64,000 bases of DNA from Saccharofermentans sp. GTDB lineage: Bacteria; Bacillota; Clostridia; Saccharofermentanales; Saccharofermentanaceae. Positions within the stretch are counted from its first letter, which is position 1, and every line of letters begins with the position of its first letter. The DNA is taken from positions 1 to 64,000 of the forward strand of contig JAKSRJ010000004.1 of the NCBI GenBank assembly GCA_024403715.1, written 5' to 3'. This document shows, one piece after another, positions 26,565 to 36,138 of the stretch. The position numbers were made by a program, and so were the translations under genes. The notes beneath the pieces are model-generated. The model saw nothing but the letters and a program-made list of their open reading frames with translations. It did not search any database and was not told the origin of the DNA.

Positions 26565-27017
26565 ATGAATTACCGTCTAATGACTATTGATGACTACGAC
26601 GAAGTCTATAAGATGTGGATGTCCTGTAAAGGAATGGGCTTTAATGATGTCGATGATTCAAAAGAAGGAATTAAAAGATATTTGGATCGTAACCCTAATA
26701 CCAGTTTTGTAGCAGAACGCCTTACTTGTTGTGGTAAAATAATCACTGGTGCTATTCTTTGTGGTCATGATGGCAGACGAGGAATAATACAGCACACATG
26801 CGTTCATCCTGATTATCGTCATCAGGGTATTGGTGAAGAATTAGTGGCGCATGCACTGGAGGCATTGAAGGCAGAGCAGATAAGTAAAGTTTTGCTTGTC
26901 GCTTTTAAGCATAATGACGGAGCTAATGCCTTCTGGGAAAAACAGGGCTTTACTTTAAGAGAAGATCTTAATTACAGAAATAAAGCTTTGATTGATTTAG
27001 TAAGAATTGATACGTAA
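26565..27017 (+). CDS. GNAT family N-acetyltransferase encoded between argG and argH
   Basis: A 150-residue single-domain GNAT protein: MNYRLMTIDDYDEVYKMW at the start, GMGFNDVDDSKEGIKRYL, then acetyl-CoA-binding motif A HPDYRHQGIGEELVAHALEAL (Q/R-x-x-G-x-G/A loop) and NDGANAFWEKQGF at the end. This subgroup is common in Firmicutes; substrates are generally unassigned. Its place between argG and argH raises the possibility of an N-acetylglutamate synthase, an activity carried by GNAT domains fused to ArgH in some bacteria, but that is inference only. CGGAGG precedes ATG 26565. Confidence 0.85.
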   Translation: MNYRLMTIDDYDEVYKMWMSCKGMGFNDVDDSKEGIKRYLDRNPNTSFVAERLTCCGKIITGAILCGHDGRRGIIQHTCVHPDYRHQGIGEELVAHALEALKAEQISKVLLVAFKHNDGANAFWEKQGFTLREDLNYRNKALIDLVRIDT

Positions 27018-27030
27018 GGAGACACACAAA

Positions 27031-28392
27031 ATGGCTAAGAAAATGTGGGCTGGCCGCTTTGAAAAAGCAACTGATAAGGATGTAAATGATTATAACTCTT
27101 CCCTTCCTTTTGACTCTCGTATGTACGAGCAGGACATCAGAGGTTCTATAGCACATTCTCAGATGCTAGCAAAGCAGGGTATCATCTCACAGCAGGATGC
27201 TGATGATATCTATAAGGGTATGATTTCAATCCTTGAAGATATTAAGACTGGTAAACTTACTTTTGACTCTGATGCAGAAGATATTCACATGTTTATCGAA
27301 GAAGAGCTTACTAATAGAATTGGTGATGCTGGTAAGAGACTTCATACAGGTCGTTCAAGAAATGATCAGGTTGCTTTGGATCAGCGTCTGTATCTCGTTG
27401 ATGAAGCTCAGGGTATTTTACAGGGTATCGATGATCTTGTAGAAGTTCTTAAGGATATTGCTCTTGATAATATCTATACATATATGCCAGGTTATACTCA
27501 CCTTCAAAGAGCTCAGCCAATAACTTTTGCTCACTATCTCTCAGCTTATATTGAGATGTTTTTAAGAGATATCGAGAGAATTGATGCAGCTACAGCAAGA
27601 GCTAACTTCTCTCCTCTTGGATCTGGCGCTTTGGCAGGTACTACATATCCACTAGATCGTGAAGCTGTTGCAGAAGATCTTGATATGAATGGTGTTACTT
27701 TGAATTCACTTGATGGTGTAGCTGATAGAGATTTCGCTATTGAATTTGCATCTGCTATTTCAATTTTTATGATGCACGTATCTCGAATGAGTGAAGAAAT
27801 CATTCTATATTCTTCTCAGGAGTTTAAGTTCTACGAACTTGATGATGCTTATTCTACTGGTTCTTCTATGATGCCTCAGAAAAAGAATCCTGATGTAGCA
27901 GAGCTTACACGTGGTAAGACAGGTCGCGTTTACGGCGATCTCGTTTCCCTTCTCGTTATCATGAAGGGCTTGCCTCTTACATATAACAAGGACATGCAGG
28001 AAGTTCAGGAGTCTTTATTTGATGTTATCGATACTGTTAAGGCTGTTCTTCCACCATTTACAGGTATGCTTAAGACTATGACTATTCGTAAGGATAACAT
28101 GGAAGCTGCAGCTCTTGGTGGTTTTACAAATGCTACTGACCTAGCTGATTATCTTGTTAAGAAAGGTCTTCCTTTCCGTGAGACACACGCAATCTCTGGT
28201 AAGCTTGTTCACTACTGTATCGAGAACAACACAACACTTGAGAAACTGCCACTTGAGAAGCTTAAGGAAATCTCCGAAGTGTTTGAGGATGACGTTTATG
28301 ATGCTATCTCTCTTAAGACCTGTGTTGAAGGCAGAAGCTTAATCGGAGGCCCAGCTCCAGAGACAGTAAAGGCTTATCTAGAAAGCTTATAA
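27031..28392 (+). CDS. argH: Argininosuccinate lyase
   Basis: Cleaves argininosuccinate to arginine and fumarate. The 453-residue protein begins MAKKMWAGRFEKATDKDVNDYN and has EDIHMFIEEELTNRIG, TGRSRNDQVALDQRLY, GYTHLQRAQPITFAHY and the fumarase/aspartase-superfamily signature SSMMPQKKNPDVAEL, whose Ser is catalytic. The frame is open 8 codons upstream, but ATG 27031 has AAGGAG at 9 bases. It follows the GNAT gene by 13 bases and ends at the bidirectional terminator. Confidence 0.97.
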   Translation: MAKKMWAGRFEKATDKDVNDYNSSLPFDSRMYEQDIRGSIAHSQMLAKQGIISQQDADDIYKGMISILEDIKTGKLTFDSDAEDIHMFIEEELTNRIGDAGKRLHTGRSRNDQVALDQRLYLVDEAQGILQGIDDLVEVLKDIALDNIYTYMPGYTHLQRAQPITFAHYLSAYIEMFLRDIERIDAATARANFSPLGSGALAGTTYPLDREAVAEDLDMNGVTLNSLDGVADRDFAIEFASAISIFMMHVSRMSEEIILYSSQEFKFYELDDAYSTGSSMMPQKKNPDVAELTRGKTGRVYGDLVSLLVIMKGLPLTYNKDMQEVQESLFDVIDTVKAVLPPFTGMLKTMTIRKDNMEAAALGGFTNATDLADYLVKKGLPFRETHAISGKLVHYCIENNTTLEKLPLEKLKEISEVFEDDVYDAISLKTCVEGRSLIGGPAPETVKAYLESL

Positions 28393-28427
28393 CATATCTT
28401 TCGTAATGTTAATAACTAACATACAAA

Positions 28428-28453
28428 AAAGGAGAGGCATCAACCTCTCCTTT
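28428..28453. terminator. Bidirectional terminator between argH and the amylase gene
   Basis: A perfect 10-bp stem AAAGGAGAGG/CCTCTCCTTT with a 6-base loop sits between convergent genes. On the minus strand it is followed by a six-T run (strong, serving the amylase gene); on the plus strand by ACTTTTA (weaker, serving argH). Confidence 0.88.
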
Positions 28454-28476
28454 ACTTTTAAAATAGAAATTCCAGA

Positions 28477-29787
28477 TTATCTTTCCATGAGAAAAATCTT
28501 TGATGAATAAGGTGGAAGCTCAGTGCCACCGCCAAAATCGTGTGTTGTTCCAGATATTAATTCCTGAGCCTGACCACAGCCAGCGTCAAAGTGAGCCCAA
28601 TAAGGATTTGAATCCATATTAATAGCAACCATAACACGCTGATCACCACAGTTACGCTCGAATATACACTGCTTATTTGTAAGAACTACATTACGAAGAC
28701 CACCATAATTTAATGCCTTGGAATTCTTCTTAATCTCAGAAAGCTTGGCAATATGGTCAGTAAGCTCGTTCCACTCTGGCTTTTCAAAGCATGCTCTTAA
28801 TGCAGGATCGCCCTCTTCTTTACGAGCCTTGGTTCCCCATTCAGAACCATAATAAACACACGGAATACCAGGCATTGTATATACCATAGTATAGATTAGA
28901 GGAATCTTATTAGGATCATTAACAATTGAAGCAAGTCTTGTTACATCGTGGTTATCAGCAAATGACAACAGATGTGCGCCTCGGCAAACTGTCCAATCCT
29001 CTGGTCCAAAGAGTCTCATCAGAGAATGCATTATCTCAAACATATTGTCAGAATTAAAAGCAGAGTAAAGTCCTTTATAACACTGATAATTAGTTAAAGA
29101 ATGTAAGTGCATCTCATTAAGCATACGACCATATTCACCGTGAAGTACTTCGCCAAGTAAGAAGAATTCATTTTTCTTCCAATCACAGTGTTCACGAAGT
29201 CTTCTTAAGAACTCATGATCCAAGCAATATGCAACATCTAGTCTTAATCCATCAATATCAAAATAATCAATCCAGTAGCTAACTTTCTCAAGAATATGGT
29301 TAATTACATCAGGGTGACGTAGATTAAGTTTTACCAAATCATAATTTCCTTCCCAACCTTCATACCATAACCCATCGTTATAGTTAGAATTTCCATCAAA
29401 AGAAATATGAAACCAATCCTTATATGGCGAATCCCATCTCTTCTCAAGAACATCTTTGAATGCCCAGAAACCACGACCTACGTGATTAAATACACCATCG
29501 AGAACAACCTTAATGTCATTCTTATGAAGTTCATCAACTACTTTCTTAAAATCCTCATTAGTGCCAAGACGTGTGTCAATTACACCATAGTCTCTTGTGT
29601 TATATCCATGAGTGTCAGACTCAAATACTGGTGAAAAGTAAATTGCATTAATACCAAGCTTTTTGATATGAGGAATCCAATCAATTACCTTAAGAATTCT
29701 ACTTACTGGAACACCATCATTTTCAAAAGGTGCACCACAAAATCCCAAAGGATAAATCTGATAAAAGACGGCTTCTTCATGCCACAT
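28477..29787 (-). CDS. Intracellular alpha-amylase family glycoside hydrolase (GH13)
   Basis: Hydrolyses alpha-glucans or maltodextrins. The 436 residues form a GH13 barrel with all conserved regions: DGVFNHVG (97-104), GLRLDVAY with nucleophile Asp about 184, LLGEVLHG with acid/base Glu about 213, and SFADNHD with third Asp about 281; a beta-sandwich domain closes the protein. There is no signal peptide, so it is cytoplasmic and probably acts on imported oligosaccharides or glycogen. The frame is open 5 codons upstream through TTG, but the GGAGG ribosome site lies inside that stretch, fixing ATG 29787. A half-conserved cre-like TGTAAACG lies about 100 bases upstream. Confidence 0.92.
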   Translation of the reverse strand: MWHEEAVFYQIYPLGFCGAPFENDGVPVSRILKVIDWIPHIKKLGINAIYFSPVFESDTHGYNTRDYGVIDTRLGTNEDFKKVVDELHKNDIKVVLDGVFNHVGRGFWAFKDVLEKRWDSPYKDWFHISFDGNSNYNDGLWYEGWEGNYDLVKLNLRHPDVINHILEKVSYWIDYFDIDGLRLDVAYCLDHEFLRRLREHCDWKKNEFFLLGEVLHGEYGRMLNEMHLHSLTNYQCYKGLYSAFNSDNMFEIMHSLMRLFGPEDWTVCRGAHLLSFADNHDVTRLASIVNDPNKIPLIYTMVYTMPGIPCVYYGSEWGTKARKEEGDPALRACFEKPEWNELTDHIAKLSEIKKNSKALNYGGLRNVVLTNKQCIFERNCGDQRVMVAINMDSNPYWAHFDAGCGQAQELISGTTHDFGGGTELPPYSSKIFLMER

Positions 29788-29808
29788 GTTGTTTGCCTCC
29801 AATTATAA

Positions 29809-29841
29809 AATAACGAAGTACTTTAAAAGCACTTCGTTATT
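29809..29841 (-). terminator. Terminator behind the UPF0210 gene, inside the amylase leader
   Basis: Perfect 11-bp arms AATAACGAAGT/ACTTCGTTATT enclose an 11-base loop; on the minus strand TTATAATT follows. It lies 93 bases after the UPF0210 stop and only about 10 bases before the amylase ribosome site, so transcription of the amylase gene from any promoter upstream must pass it. Confidence 0.65.
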
Positions 29842-29934
29842 ATATCAATCTTAAATTGTAGAATTTTATGTATAAACCAACGTTTACAGGGTCTTTACAT
29901 AATACAAAAATGTTAACTAAGAATTGATAAATTA

Positions 29935-31293
29935 TTAGTTACGCATACTATGAATTGGTGCAGGAATTCTTCCACCTCTGTGGATGAAATCAGCACAAGA
30001 TGCATTATTTACGGCCATAATAGGAGCACTTCCTAAAAGTCCACCAAACTCGACCATATCACCAACGTCCTTACCAGGAACAGGAATAAGCCTTACTGCA
30101 GTTGTCTTGTTGTTAAATGTACCAAGTGCCATCTCATCTGCAATGATACCAGAGATAGTCTCAGCTGTTGTGCTACCAGGAACAGCAATCATATCAAGAC
30201 CTACTGAACATACACAAGTCATAGCTTCAAGCTTTTCAAGCTTCAAAGAACCTGACATAGCAGCTGCAATCATTCCCTCATCTTCAGAAACAGGAATAAA
30301 TGCACCAGACAATCCACCAACATAAGAAGAAGCCATAATACCGCCCTTCTTAACCGCATCATTAAGCATTGCAAGAGCAGCAGTTGTTCCCCATGTACCA
30401 CACTCAGCAAGTCCAAACTCTTCAAGAAGTCTCGCAACTGAATCGCCTACTGCAGGTGTTGGTGCCAAAGAAAGATCGATAATACCAAATGGTACATTAA
30501 GTCTTTGAGAAGCTTCACGAGCTACAAGCTCTCCAACACGAGTAATTTTAAATGCAGCTTTCTTAATTGTCTCAGCAACAGTTCCTAAATCCTGTCCTCT
30601 TACAGCCTCCAAAGCAGTCTTAACTACACCTGGACCAGAAATACCGACATTAATAACACACTCAGGTTCACCAGGCCCTAAGAAAGCACCAGCCATGAAT
30701 GGATTATCCTCTGGAGCATTTGCAAATACAACGAGTTTGGCGCATCCGAGTGCATCGTTATCTTTTGTAAGTTCAGCTGTCTTTTTAATAATTCTACCCA
30801 TATCAGCAACAGCATCCATGTTAATTCCAGTTCTTGTTGAAGCGAGATTAACAGAAGAACAAACAAACTCAGTTGATGCTAAAGCTTCAGGAATTGATTC
30901 TATTAGATTCTTATCAGCATTAGTATAGCCCTTCTGTACTAAAGCAGAAAAACCACCTACAAAGTTAACACCACATGCTTTTGCAGCCTTGTCCAAAGTC
31001 TTAGCAAAAGGAGTGTAATCAGTTGCTCCACATGCAGCAGCAACAATGGAAATTGGAGTTACAGAAATTCTCTTATGAATAATTGGAACACCATACTTCT
31101 TAGATATAGCTTCACCAGTCGCTACAAGATTACCTGCATATCTACAAATCTTGTCATAAATCTTATTGCAAGATTCTTCAACTGTAGAAGCAGCACAGTC
31201 CATAAGTGAAATACCCATTGTGATTGTTCTGATGTCCAAGTGCTGCTCATTGAACATCTTCATTGTCTCTAATATCTCGAAATCAGTAATCAT
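29935..31293 (-). CDS. UPF0210 family protein (PFL/DUF711 type)
   Basis: A 452-residue cytoplasmic protein of the conserved UPF0210 (DUF711) family, distantly similar to pyruvate formate-lyase-like folds but without a glycyl-radical motif. Recognisable parts are [42 protein letters not shown], and the C-terminal [21 protein letters not shown]. Its function is unknown. It is coupled by ATGA overlap to the upstream ACT protein, the standard pairing in Firmicutes and archaea. Confidence 0.93.
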   Translation of the reverse strand: MITDFEILETMKMFNEQHLDIRTITMGISLMDCAASTVEESCNKIYDKICRYAGNLVATGEAISKKYGVPIIHKRISVTPISIVAAACGATDYTPFAKTLDKAAKACGVNFVGGFSALVQKGYTNADKNLIESIPEALASTEFVCSSVNLASTRTGINMDAVADMGRIIKKTAELTKDNDALGCAKLVVFANAPEDNPFMAGAFLGPGEPECVINVGISGPGVVKTALEAVRGQDLGTVAETIKKAAFKITRVGELVAREASQRLNVPFGIIDLSLAPTPAVGDSVARLLEEFGLAECGTWGTTAALAMLNDAVKKGGIMASSYVGGLSGAFIPVSEDEGMIAAAMSGSLKLEKLEAMTCVCSVGLDMIAVPGSTTAETISGIIADEMALGTFNNKTTAVRLIPVPGKDVGDMVEFGGLLGSAPIMAVNNASCADFIHRGGRIPAPIHSMRN

Positions 31294-31574
31294 ATTCTAT
31301 GCATCCTGTCGAATAATTCTGTATGCTGAATAGCAATGGTTACACCAAGTTCTTCACCTAACTTATCTAACTGTTCCTTAATATCAGATTCTTCAATGAT
31401 GAGATCTTTGAGATCAACAAGCATAATCATTGTAAAAATATCATCAAGAATTGTCTGAGAAATATCATTAATATTAATGTTGTTATCGCATAGAAGCTTA
31501 GAAACTCCTGCAATAATACCTGTACGGTCCTTTCCAAGAACGGAAATTACCGCTGTGTTCTTTTCTGAAGCCAT
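31290..31574 (-). CDS. ACT-domain protein, UPF0237 family
   Basis: A 94-residue stand-alone ACT domain: [19 protein letters not shown] at the N-terminus is the ligand-binding loop (D-R-x-G-I-I), followed by [24 protein letters not shown] domains bind amino acids or small ligands; this one probably regulates its UPF0210 partner. AAGGAG precedes ATG 31574. Follows the flavoprotein operon by 27 bases, so it may be transcribed with it. Confidence 0.92.
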   Translation of the reverse strand: MASEKNTAVISVLGKDRTGIIAGVSKLLCDNNININDISQTILDDIFTMIMLVDLKDLIIEESDIKEQLDKLGEELGVTIAIQHTELFDRMHRI

Positions 31575-31601
31575 AGTTCTTCTCCTTCAAAAATAATCAA
31601 C

Positions 31602-33140
31602 TTATAATAACATACTTTGAGCTAAGCGATTAGCACATTTTATGCCATCTACAGCACAACTCATTATGCCTCCAGCATAACCAGCACCTTCACCACAAGG
31701 ATATATTCCTTTGACACTTACACTTTGTAATGTCTCTTTATCTCTCAAAATTCTAACCGGTGATGAAGAACCTGCCTCTACTGCAGTTAATACTGCATTC
31801 GGATCACTAAAGAATTTAGCCTTTCGAGCCATTAATTCGATGCCATACTTGATAGTTTCAACTACTTTAGTATCTTCAAAAACTTCGGAAAAATCAGTGT
31901 AATTAATACCTGGTCTAAAACTAGGATTAACATTCCCTAGACCATTAGTCTTATTAATACCAAGGAAATCACCCACAGTCAAACACGGAGCTTTACCAGT
32001 ACTACCACCTAATTCATATGCCTTATGTTCTAGGCGTTCACGATAATCAAAAAGAGCAAATACATCATTATAAATATCCTGTGGTAATACTGGTACAAGT
32101 AACGCACTATTAGAATTCTCATTATCACGAGCTCGATAACTCATTCCATTTGTACACAGTTTATCAGTACTACTTCCACTGGAAATAACATGACCACCTG
32201 GACACATACAAAATGTATACAAGCAACTATCATTAGGTGTATCAACAGATAACTTATAATTAGCAGCAGAAATGTTTTTATATAGCGATGTATCAAACCC
32301 ATATTGGCACATATCAACATCAATTCTTTTATGCTCAATTCTAACACCGACAGAAAAAGGTTTTGCTGTTAGTACTAAACCTCTATTCATGAGCATCTCG
32401 AAAAGCATTTTATCACCATGACCACCTGCAATAATCAAGTTCTCACATGGTATTTCAAAGTTCTCACCTAAAACCGAAGATATTCTTCCGTTATTAACTT
32501 TGATGTCTGTTACTTTACTCTCAAATCTAACTTCTCCACCCAAATCTATAATCCTACGTCGAAGATTAGCAACAACATTTACAAGGATATCTGTACCAAC
32601 ATGTGGATGAGCATCATAATCTATATCTTTATCAGCACCACAATTAATGAATACCTTATTAATAAACGCCTTATAGGGTGATGAAATACCTGAGAATAAT
32701 TTTCCATCAGAAAAAGTTCCAGCTCCGCCCTCTCCAAACATAATATTAGAATTAGGATTTATTTTACCTGTCTCCCAAGATTCACTAATATCTATACTTC
32801 TTGAAGCCGCATCCTTACCAATCTCAAGAATTAAAGGACGAAGACCATATTCTGCCAGTATTAGACCCGCAAACATTCCACTAGGTCCAAATCCAATAAT
32901 TACAGGTCTTTGCTTGAGATTAAACTTTCTGCCTTTAAGAGGTAACGCAATTACATCAGGATTGGCAGGAATTTCATCCGTTACTCTATATACAACCTTA
33001 ACATTAGGTTTCTTACGAGCATCTATATAAGATTTAGTTATATAAATCTTTTTACCTGAATGAATTCTCTTACTTATTAAAGAAGCAATATCGTCGCAAT
33101 TACCTATTTCATCTGGCTTAAATACAACATCTTTAATCAT
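31602..33140 (-). CDS. FAD-dependent dehydrogenase (COG2509-type flavoprotein)
   Basis: A 512-residue flavoprotein. After an N-terminal region of about 75 residues with YITKSYIDARKKPNVKVVYRV, it has a dinucleotide-binding VIIGFGPSGMFAGLILAEYG, the FGEGGAGTFSDGKL motif, a second nucleotide motif IIAGGHGDK and the C-terminal GIYPCGEGAGYAGGIMSCAVDG, all typical of the uncharacterised COG2509 group. The substrate is unknown. Its start shares one base with the stop of the second flavoprotein, so the two are translationally coupled. Confidence 0.88.
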   Translation of the reverse strand: MIKDVVFKPDEIGNCDDIASLISKRIHSGKKIYITKSYIDARKKPNVKVVYRVTDEIPANPDVIALPLKGRKFNLKQRPVIIGFGPSGMFAGLILAEYGLRPLILEIGKDAASRSIDISESWETGKINPNSNIMFGEGGAGTFSDGKLFSGISSPYKAFINKVFINCGADKDIDYDAHPHVGTDILVNVVANLRRRIIDLGGEVRFESKVTDIKVNNGRISSVLGENFEIPCENLIIAGGHGDKMLFEMLMNRGLVLTAKPFSVGVRIEHKRIDVDMCQYGFDTSLYKNISAANYKLSVDTPNDSCLYTFCMCPGGHVISSGSSTDKLCTNGMSYRARDNENSNSALLVPVLPQDIYNDVFALFDYRERLEHKAYELGGSTGKAPCLTVGDFLGINKTNGLGNVNPSFRPGINYTDFSEVFEDTKVVETIKYGIELMARKAKFFSDPNAVLTAVEAGSSSPVRILRDKETLQSVSVKGIYPCGEGAGYAGGIMSCAVDGIKCANRLAQSMLL

Positions 33141-34330
33141 TATAATGAATCCTTAATGATAGAATCAGCAACCTTCATTGCAGAAGCCCATGCCCAGTGT
33201 AGATTATAGCCTCCACATGGACCATCAACATTTAATAGTTCACCACAAGCATAACACTTAGAACTATTTAATAACTCAAGATTATCATTTAAAGCAGTAA
33301 GTTTTAAACCGCCTCTTGTTACCTGTGCATTATCAAAGCCAAGAGTACCTGTGACTGTTAGTTTAAAGTTGTGCAAAGTATTTGCAATTGAAGTAGGATT
33401 GTTACCACTTCTTTTAACTACTACTTCAGCTAATTGTCTGTTAATTAAACCTGTCAATGCTAAAGTAGATGACCTATCAGGGAAAGAACTAATTAGATTG
33501 CTAACTATTTCTTTCTTCTCTTCAAGTGAATACTTAGGTAGCAAATCAATTAAAACATCAACAGACTTAATACCTTTTTCAACTGATTCATAATAGAACC
33601 TAGAAAGTTGCATAACGACTATCCCAGAAACACCATAATCAGTAAATAGCATCTCACCTTGTTCTGTATGATTATTAATTGTTACTGTACACTTAAAACG
33701 ATTACCAGATAGAGCTTTAATATCACTATCAGAAGTTTTAAATGGTACTAATGCAGGAAGAATTTTTGTAAAACTATCTTTTCCTGCTAGTTTCTTAATA
33801 ACAGGAAATAAAGATCCATCACTACCAGTGTAAGGCGCTGCAGCACCTCCAACAGCAAGAACTAAACTATTGGCTGTAAACTGTCCACTCTTGACAAGAA
33901 CCTGATACTTTTCATCAAATTTATTTATCGAAACAACTTGTTCAGTAATTGTAGTAATATTTTCAGTATAAAATCTAAGACAATCAAGAACAGTAGTAGC
34001 TTTAAAAGTAATTGGATAAACAAGATTATCTAAGCTATCTGTATGCATTCCTAGATTTTGTTCAAAAAATGATAATACACTATCAGTATCATAATCAGTT
34101 AGGATTGACTTAAGCTTAGAATTATCATCGCTATAATAGTCTTCCACGCTAATATCTAAATTCTCAAGATTACATCTACCATTACCAGTTACAAGAATCT
34201 TTTTTCCAACACGTGAATTCCTTTCAATTAAACAAACGTCTAATGATTTGTTTTTTGAACATAGATAAGCGGCGCACATCAACCCTGCAGCGCCGCCCCC
34301 AATAATAATTACATCAAAATTATTCTTCAT
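33140..34330 (-). CDS. NAD(P)/FAD-dependent oxidoreductase, YhiN/BaiN (HI0933-like) family
   Basis: A 396-residue flavoprotein with VIIIGGGAAGLMCAAYL (FAD dinucleotide fold), RNSRVGKKILVTGNGRCNLEN (family signature), SLVLAVGGAAAPYTGSDG, and the C-terminal KCYACGELLNVDGPCGGYNLHWAWASA. This is the family of E. coli YhiN and clostridial BaiN; BaiN was reported to act on bile acid intermediates, but sequence alone does not assign that reaction here. Overlaps the CYTH gene by 11 bases and the next flavoprotein by one. Confidence 0.9.
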   Translation of the reverse strand: MKNNFDVIIIGGGAAGLMCAAYLCSKNKSLDVCLIERNSRVGKKILVTGNGRCNLENLDISVEDYYSDDNSKLKSILTDYDTDSVLSFFEQNLGMHTDSLDNLVYPITFKATTVLDCLRFYTENITTITEQVVSINKFDEKYQVLVKSGQFTANSLVLAVGGAAAPYTGSDGSLFPVIKKLAGKDSFTKILPALVPFKTSDSDIKALSGNRFKCTVTINNHTEQGEMLFTDYGVSGIVVMQLSRFYYESVEKGIKSVDVLIDLLPKYSLEEKKEIVSNLISSFPDRSSTLALTGLINRQLAEVVVKRSGNNPTSIANTLHNFKLTVTGTLGFDNAQVTRGGLKLTALNDNLELLNSSKCYACGELLNVDGPCGGYNLHWAWASAMKVADSIIKDSL

Positions 34331-34985
34331 CTGCCTTATCGAGTAATCTTAAAGCTCTAATATACTTACTGTCATCGAATAATCTAGCATCAGTACTATC
34401 TATAATAAACTGAGCCATATCTTTAAGATCCACTACATCACCTGACTCAAGTTCTAATTCAAGTTCGCAAATATCTTCCTTTTTATTACCAGCTGATATT
34501 ACTCCAATATCAAAGCAGGCTTCCATAATGGAATCACCAAAGCCAAAAGTATATGTTGTTCTCTCACAGTATGTAGAACATAATGCAACTAGATCTTCAT
34601 TCTTAATATCACCAAGAGCATCTTCCAATATCTCACTCGGATCATCGTCATTTCTGACGGAAGCTGCTTTAAAGCTATCAACATCAAAGGAATCGTCTTC
34701 AGAATCAACATTCCATTCATAGCGCTGATGTAAACCGTTAACAACTGAACCACCAAACTTCACTGTATGTTCATAACGTTCACCGTCCTCATCTTCATAG
34801 AGACGAACACGTACTGAGGTGCCTTTTGCTTTAAGAATTCTGTCCTTAGTATCGTAATAAGTGTTTGTCAGCTTTACAGGTGCTTTTTCAACAGCATCTA
34901 AACAATAATCTCCAAACCACTCCGCATTAATTACAGCCATTAATTCTTCTTTACTATTAAAAGCAAGTTTAATTTCAGTTTCCAT
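34320..34985 (-). CDS. CYTH-domain protein (triphosphate-binding tunnel fold)
   Basis: A 221-residue CYTH domain protein. It begins METEIKLAF, containing the ExExK motif of triphosphate tunnel enzymes, followed by YYDTKDRILKAKGTSVRVRLYED, the basic and acidic strands of the tunnel, and CELELELESGDVVDL. Members are inorganic triphosphatases, thiamine triphosphatases or class IV-like adenylate cyclases; the bacterial short form favours triphosphatase activity, inferred. It bridges the Gld-like ABC genes and the flavoproteins: 11 bases after DUF5711 and overlapping the BaiN-like gene. Confidence 0.88.
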   Translation of the reverse strand: METEIKLAFNSKEELMAVINAEWFGDYCLDAVEKAPVKLTNTYYDTKDRILKAKGTSVRVRLYEDEDGERYEHTVKFGGSVVNGLHQRYEWNVDSEDDSFDVDSFKAASVRNDDDPSEILEDALGDIKNEDLVALCSTYCERTTYTFGFGDSIMEACFDIGVISAGNKKEDICELELELESGDVVDLKDMAQFIIDSTDARLFDDSKYIRALRLLDKADEE

Positions 34986-34996
34986 AACTCCCCTAA

Positions 34997-36136
34997 TTAA
35001 TCTTCAATCGTGTGAACACCACTCGTAGAAACAACAACAAGTCTATTATTATCCGTAAAACCTATTCTAATGATATCTTCATCGACTTCAACATCTGAAA
35101 TTACATCACCAGAATCATTAAATACAATAATTCTATTATCAATAGATAGTGCAAAATTGTGATCATTTGATGCAATAGCATTAACTACCGAACCTACTTC
35201 TGAATCATAAACACTACTACCAGAACTGCTGATAACTCTTAATTTATTAAGCTGATTAACGCCATCAGAATAAACTACAAAAATATTATCATTTACCATA
35301 CGTACATAATTAATTGATCCAAATGTTTCTCCAAATTGAGATAGAGAATCATTTCTCAATGTATAAATAGTATCCATAGAAAATGTATATAGATTATTTC
35401 CAATGTAATCAATATAAGAAAGAATACTTGTATCATTAAGCTTAAACAAGGCATAGTCAGAAGTTGAAATTGAATCATTATTATAATTCAGAGCGAAAAG
35501 TCTAACTACAGGTTCATATACAGCACCCGATGTATTAAGAGTAGTTAATGCAAAGAAACTATCATTATCAGAAAAAGCACCACAAATTGGATAGCCAGAA
35601 TTATATGAAGACCATCTCGATATTTGAGTTCCATCCCTATAATAGAGAATTACTTCGCCATAGGCATCTGTACTATCAGTTATTATCGCACAAAGACCAG
35701 AATCAGATAAAATTGCAGACTGAACTGTGTTTTCAGTAGGCTTAGAATATAGAATTCCACTTTCATCCATAACAACAAATCCATAACCACCATTATCAAA
35801 AACAACACATCTTGATCCATTGATAAAGCATTGAGGATTATTGTAAGAGACAGATGTACTAAATACTTCATTTCCAGATAGAGTTAGATAGGCAACTCTA
35901 TCAGAAGTAACTTTAATTACGCCATCACCAAAAACATATAGTTTCTGTGCTTCTGCGTATTCACACTCAAAACCACTCTGACCTGATAATCTAATTGATC
36001 TATCAGCTCCTTTTGTAGCTTCCTCATTACGAACAACTATAACTAATAAAACAATCGAAACAACAAGAATCGCAAGGAAAATACCGATTGTAACCCAAAG
36101 ATTGCGTTCTATATTGTTCTTAACGGTTTTACTCAT
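34997..36136 (-). CDS. Membrane-anchored beta-propeller-like protein (DUF5711-like)
   Basis: A 379-residue protein with one N-terminal membrane span (about 13-35, LWVTIGIFLAILVVSIVLLV) and an extracytoplasmic region of repeated short beta motifs ending in aromatic/Gly turns, suggestive of a beta-propeller. It resembles DUF5711 proteins of Clostridia, named from memory. It begins 2 bases after the DUF4340 stop, with GAGG about 10 bases upstream, and is part of the Gld-like operon. Confidence 0.65.
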   Translation of the reverse strand: MSKTVKNNIERNLWVTIGIFLAILVVSIVLLVIVVRNEEATKGADRSIRLSGQSGFECEYAEAQKLYVFGDGVIKVTSDRVAYLTLSGNEVFSTSVSYNNPQCFINGSRCVVFDNGGYGFVVMDESGILYSKPTENTVQSAILSDSGLCAIITDSTDAYGEVILYYRDGTQISRWSSYNSGYPICGAFSDNDSFFALTTLNTSGAVYEPVVRLFALNYNNDSISTSDYALFKLNDTSILSYIDYIGNNLYTFSMDTIYTLRNDSLSQFGETFGSINYVRMVNDNIFVVYSDGVNQLNKLRVISSSGSSVYDSEVGSVVNAIASNDHNFALSIDNRIIVFNDSGDVISDVEVDEDIIRIGFTDNNRLVVVSTSGVHTIED

Positions 36137-36138
36137 TA

